From IMG/VR virus record IMGVR_UViG_3300049225_000088, positions 1 through 20,034 of that record: a stretch of DNA of 20,034 nucleotides; one strand, given 5' to 3'. The notes under the pieces were generated by a model that did no database searches, was not told where the DNA came from, and saw nothing but the letters and a program-made list of their open reading frames with translations. Numbering within the stretch: the first letter of the stretch is position 1; every line of letters starts with the position of its first letter. Below are positions 19,059-20,034 of this stretch, in pieces. Source of the DNA: a virus. The position numbers and the translations under genes are program-made.

Positions 19059-19682
19059 ATGACAGCTTTCGCTCCGTTAGGCTCAACCGCAATAGGCCAA
19101 GCATCAACAAATGCAAATTATGCAATGGGTGCGGGTAGCGGAACTTTTACCCTGTCACTGCGTGGCGCGGCATTATTGATAGCTGATATTTTTCCTTATG
19201 GTGTTTTTCAAATTGACGGTAGACCTGTTACTTTAACCGCACAAAGGCCGTTATCTGTTAATCATGGTGCTTTTACTTATACTGGGCAAAACGTTGAGTT
19301 AGACTATGGTTTTGGAATTGTAGTTGATACAACAACATTTACATATTCTGGTCACAATGTAATTTTAGATGTTGGCTTTGGTATGGTTCTAGATACTGCC
19401 ACTTTTGCAGTAACAGGACAAAATATAGATTTTACAAAACAAATGAACATTTCAGCAGAAACTGGAGCGTTTACTTATACTGGTCAAGATGCCTTTAAAG
19501 GTGTTGGCGAAGCTTTTGCTGTTGGAACATTTACTTACACAGGGCAAGCAGTGGATATGACGGTTCAAAGGCTGTTTCAACCGTTATCAGGCGAATTTAC
19601 TTATTCTTTTGCGGCAGACATAAAAACAAGAGGTTGGTTTAGTCCAACCGTACCGCCTACAATATGGACTGATGCGGCCTAA
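19059..19682 (+). CDS. Repeat-containing structural protein, 207 aa
   Basis: A 207-residue protein with at least six imperfect units of about 20-23 residues carrying G-x-F-T-Y-T-G-Q or a close variant (near residues 28, 70, 93, 114, 136, 156 and 178). This kind of beta-repeat is common in marine phage structural proteins. The N-terminus is alanine/glycine-rich and the C-terminus has aromatic WFSPTVPPTIW. There is no catalytic motif. AAAGGG precedes the start. It is probably a tail or fibre component. Confidence 0.65.
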   Translation: MTAFAPLGSTAIGQASTNANYAMGAGSGTFTLSLRGAALLIADIFPYGVFQIDGRPVTLTAQRPLSVNHGAFTYTGQNVELDYGFGIVVDTTTFTYSGHNVILDVGFGMVLDTATFAVTGQNIDFTKQMNISAETGAFTYTGQDAFKGVGEAFAVGTFTYTGQAVDMTVQRLFQPLSGEFTYSFAADIKTRGWFSPTVPPTIWTDAA

Positions 19683-19713
19683 CGTGATAGGTTGTTATAA
19701 ATAGGAGATAAAA

Positions 19714-20034
19714 ATGGCTATTACACTTACCAAACCGACAGTTGGAGGTTCAGAGGGAACTTGGGGAAATACCATCAATACAGCCCTTGATGACGTACAA
19801 AACGCTTTAAATGGAACCGCAGGAACTGTTGCGCCAAATTTAACTAAAGTAACAATTAACGGAACTGACGTAACGGCAACGGCGGCAGAATTAAATGCTC
19901 TTGATGGTGTAACATCAACAGCCGCAGAATTAAATATTTTAGACGGTGTGACCGCCACAGCTTCAGAATTAAATGCTTTAGATGGTATTACTTCTACAGC
20001 CGCAGAATTAAATTTATTAGATGGCTCAGTTGCT
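19714..20034 (+). CDS. Tail fibre protein, 5' part (cut by the window end)
   Basis: An open frame of 107 codons runs to the last base without a stop. It starts after AGGAG with MAITLTKPTVGGSEGTWGNT, then INTALDDVQNALNG, an N-terminal virion-attachment segment common in marine phage fibres. From residue 56 it enters tandem 13-residue TAAELN repeats. The full protein is probably much longer and carries the receptor-binding end beyond the window. Confidence 0.8.
   Translation, partial: MAITLTKPTVGGSEGTWGNTINTALDDVQNALNGTAGTVAPNLTKVTINGTDVTATAAELNALDGVTSTAAELNILDGVTATASELNALDGITSTAAELNLLDGSVA
19879..20034 (+). repeat. Four tandem 39-bp fibre repeats
   Basis: Four units of 13 residues (T-A-A/S-E-L-N-x-L-D-G-V/I-T-x) run from residue 56 to the window end. 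The fourth diverges at its end (GSVA). The DNA units differ at third bases. The motif is typical of trimeric beta-helical or coiled segments in phage fibres. Confidence 0.85.

Noticed and set aside
19879-20034. Short tandem repeats as a possible CRISPR array
   Set aside because: They are in frame, code for a known fibre repeat, and have no unique spacers.

Overview
This window is part of an AT-rich double-stranded DNA phage genome. It resembles environmental marine phages, probably infecting an alphaproteobacterium, but the host is inferred from gene style only. The virion genes seen (terminase, gp4-like adaptor, fibres with collagen and TAAELN-type repeats) suggest a short-tailed phage. No RNA polymerase, integrase, tRNA or CRISPR array is visible. 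Portal and major capsid genes are absent and presumably lie outside the window.

Layout. Positions 1-930 (+) hold the lysis module: the tail of an upstream gene, a GTA-type holin and an M15 endolysin, closed by a G/C hairpin terminator. Positions 929-6462 (-) hold early/accessory genes: many small unknown proteins packed with stop-start overlaps, a 337-aa unknown and a DUF932 protein. They sit in several transcription units, each headed by a near-identical promoter-leader cassette. Positions 6564-7350 (+) carry a short inverted segment with an unknown gene and a RusA resolvase. Positions 7323-9627 (-) form a tightly overlapped recombination operon: two unknowns, a possible annealing protein, SSB, a winged-helix protein, a DUF1367-like protein and an HNH (Ref-like) nuclease. 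Positions 9628-9717 are a divergent control region with a perfect 8+8 inverted repeat. Positions 9718-11170 (+) hold a Cro-like regulator, an O-like replication protein with iteron-like repeats inside its gene, and a helicase-loader candidate. A strong terminator and a candidate late promoter follow. Positions 11330-20034 (+) hold a ParB-methyltransferase fusion, small and large terminase, very small basic proteins, an adaptor, a collagen-like fibre, a tail chaperone-like protein, two consecutive 2-oxoglutarate/Fe(II) oxygenases, a repeat-rich structural protein and a fibre gene cut by the window end.

Working together. The Cro-like protein probably controls the divergent recombination and replication operons and perhaps the scattered cassettes, because TTTACA/TGTAAA half-sites recur in all of them. 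SSB, the annealing candidate, RusA and the HNH nuclease form a phage recombination set. The late block makes DNA-packaging and receptor-binding parts. The most unusual points are the repeated promoter-leader cassette on both strands, the out-of-frame iterons in the replication gene, and the two oxygenases next to a collagen-like fibre.
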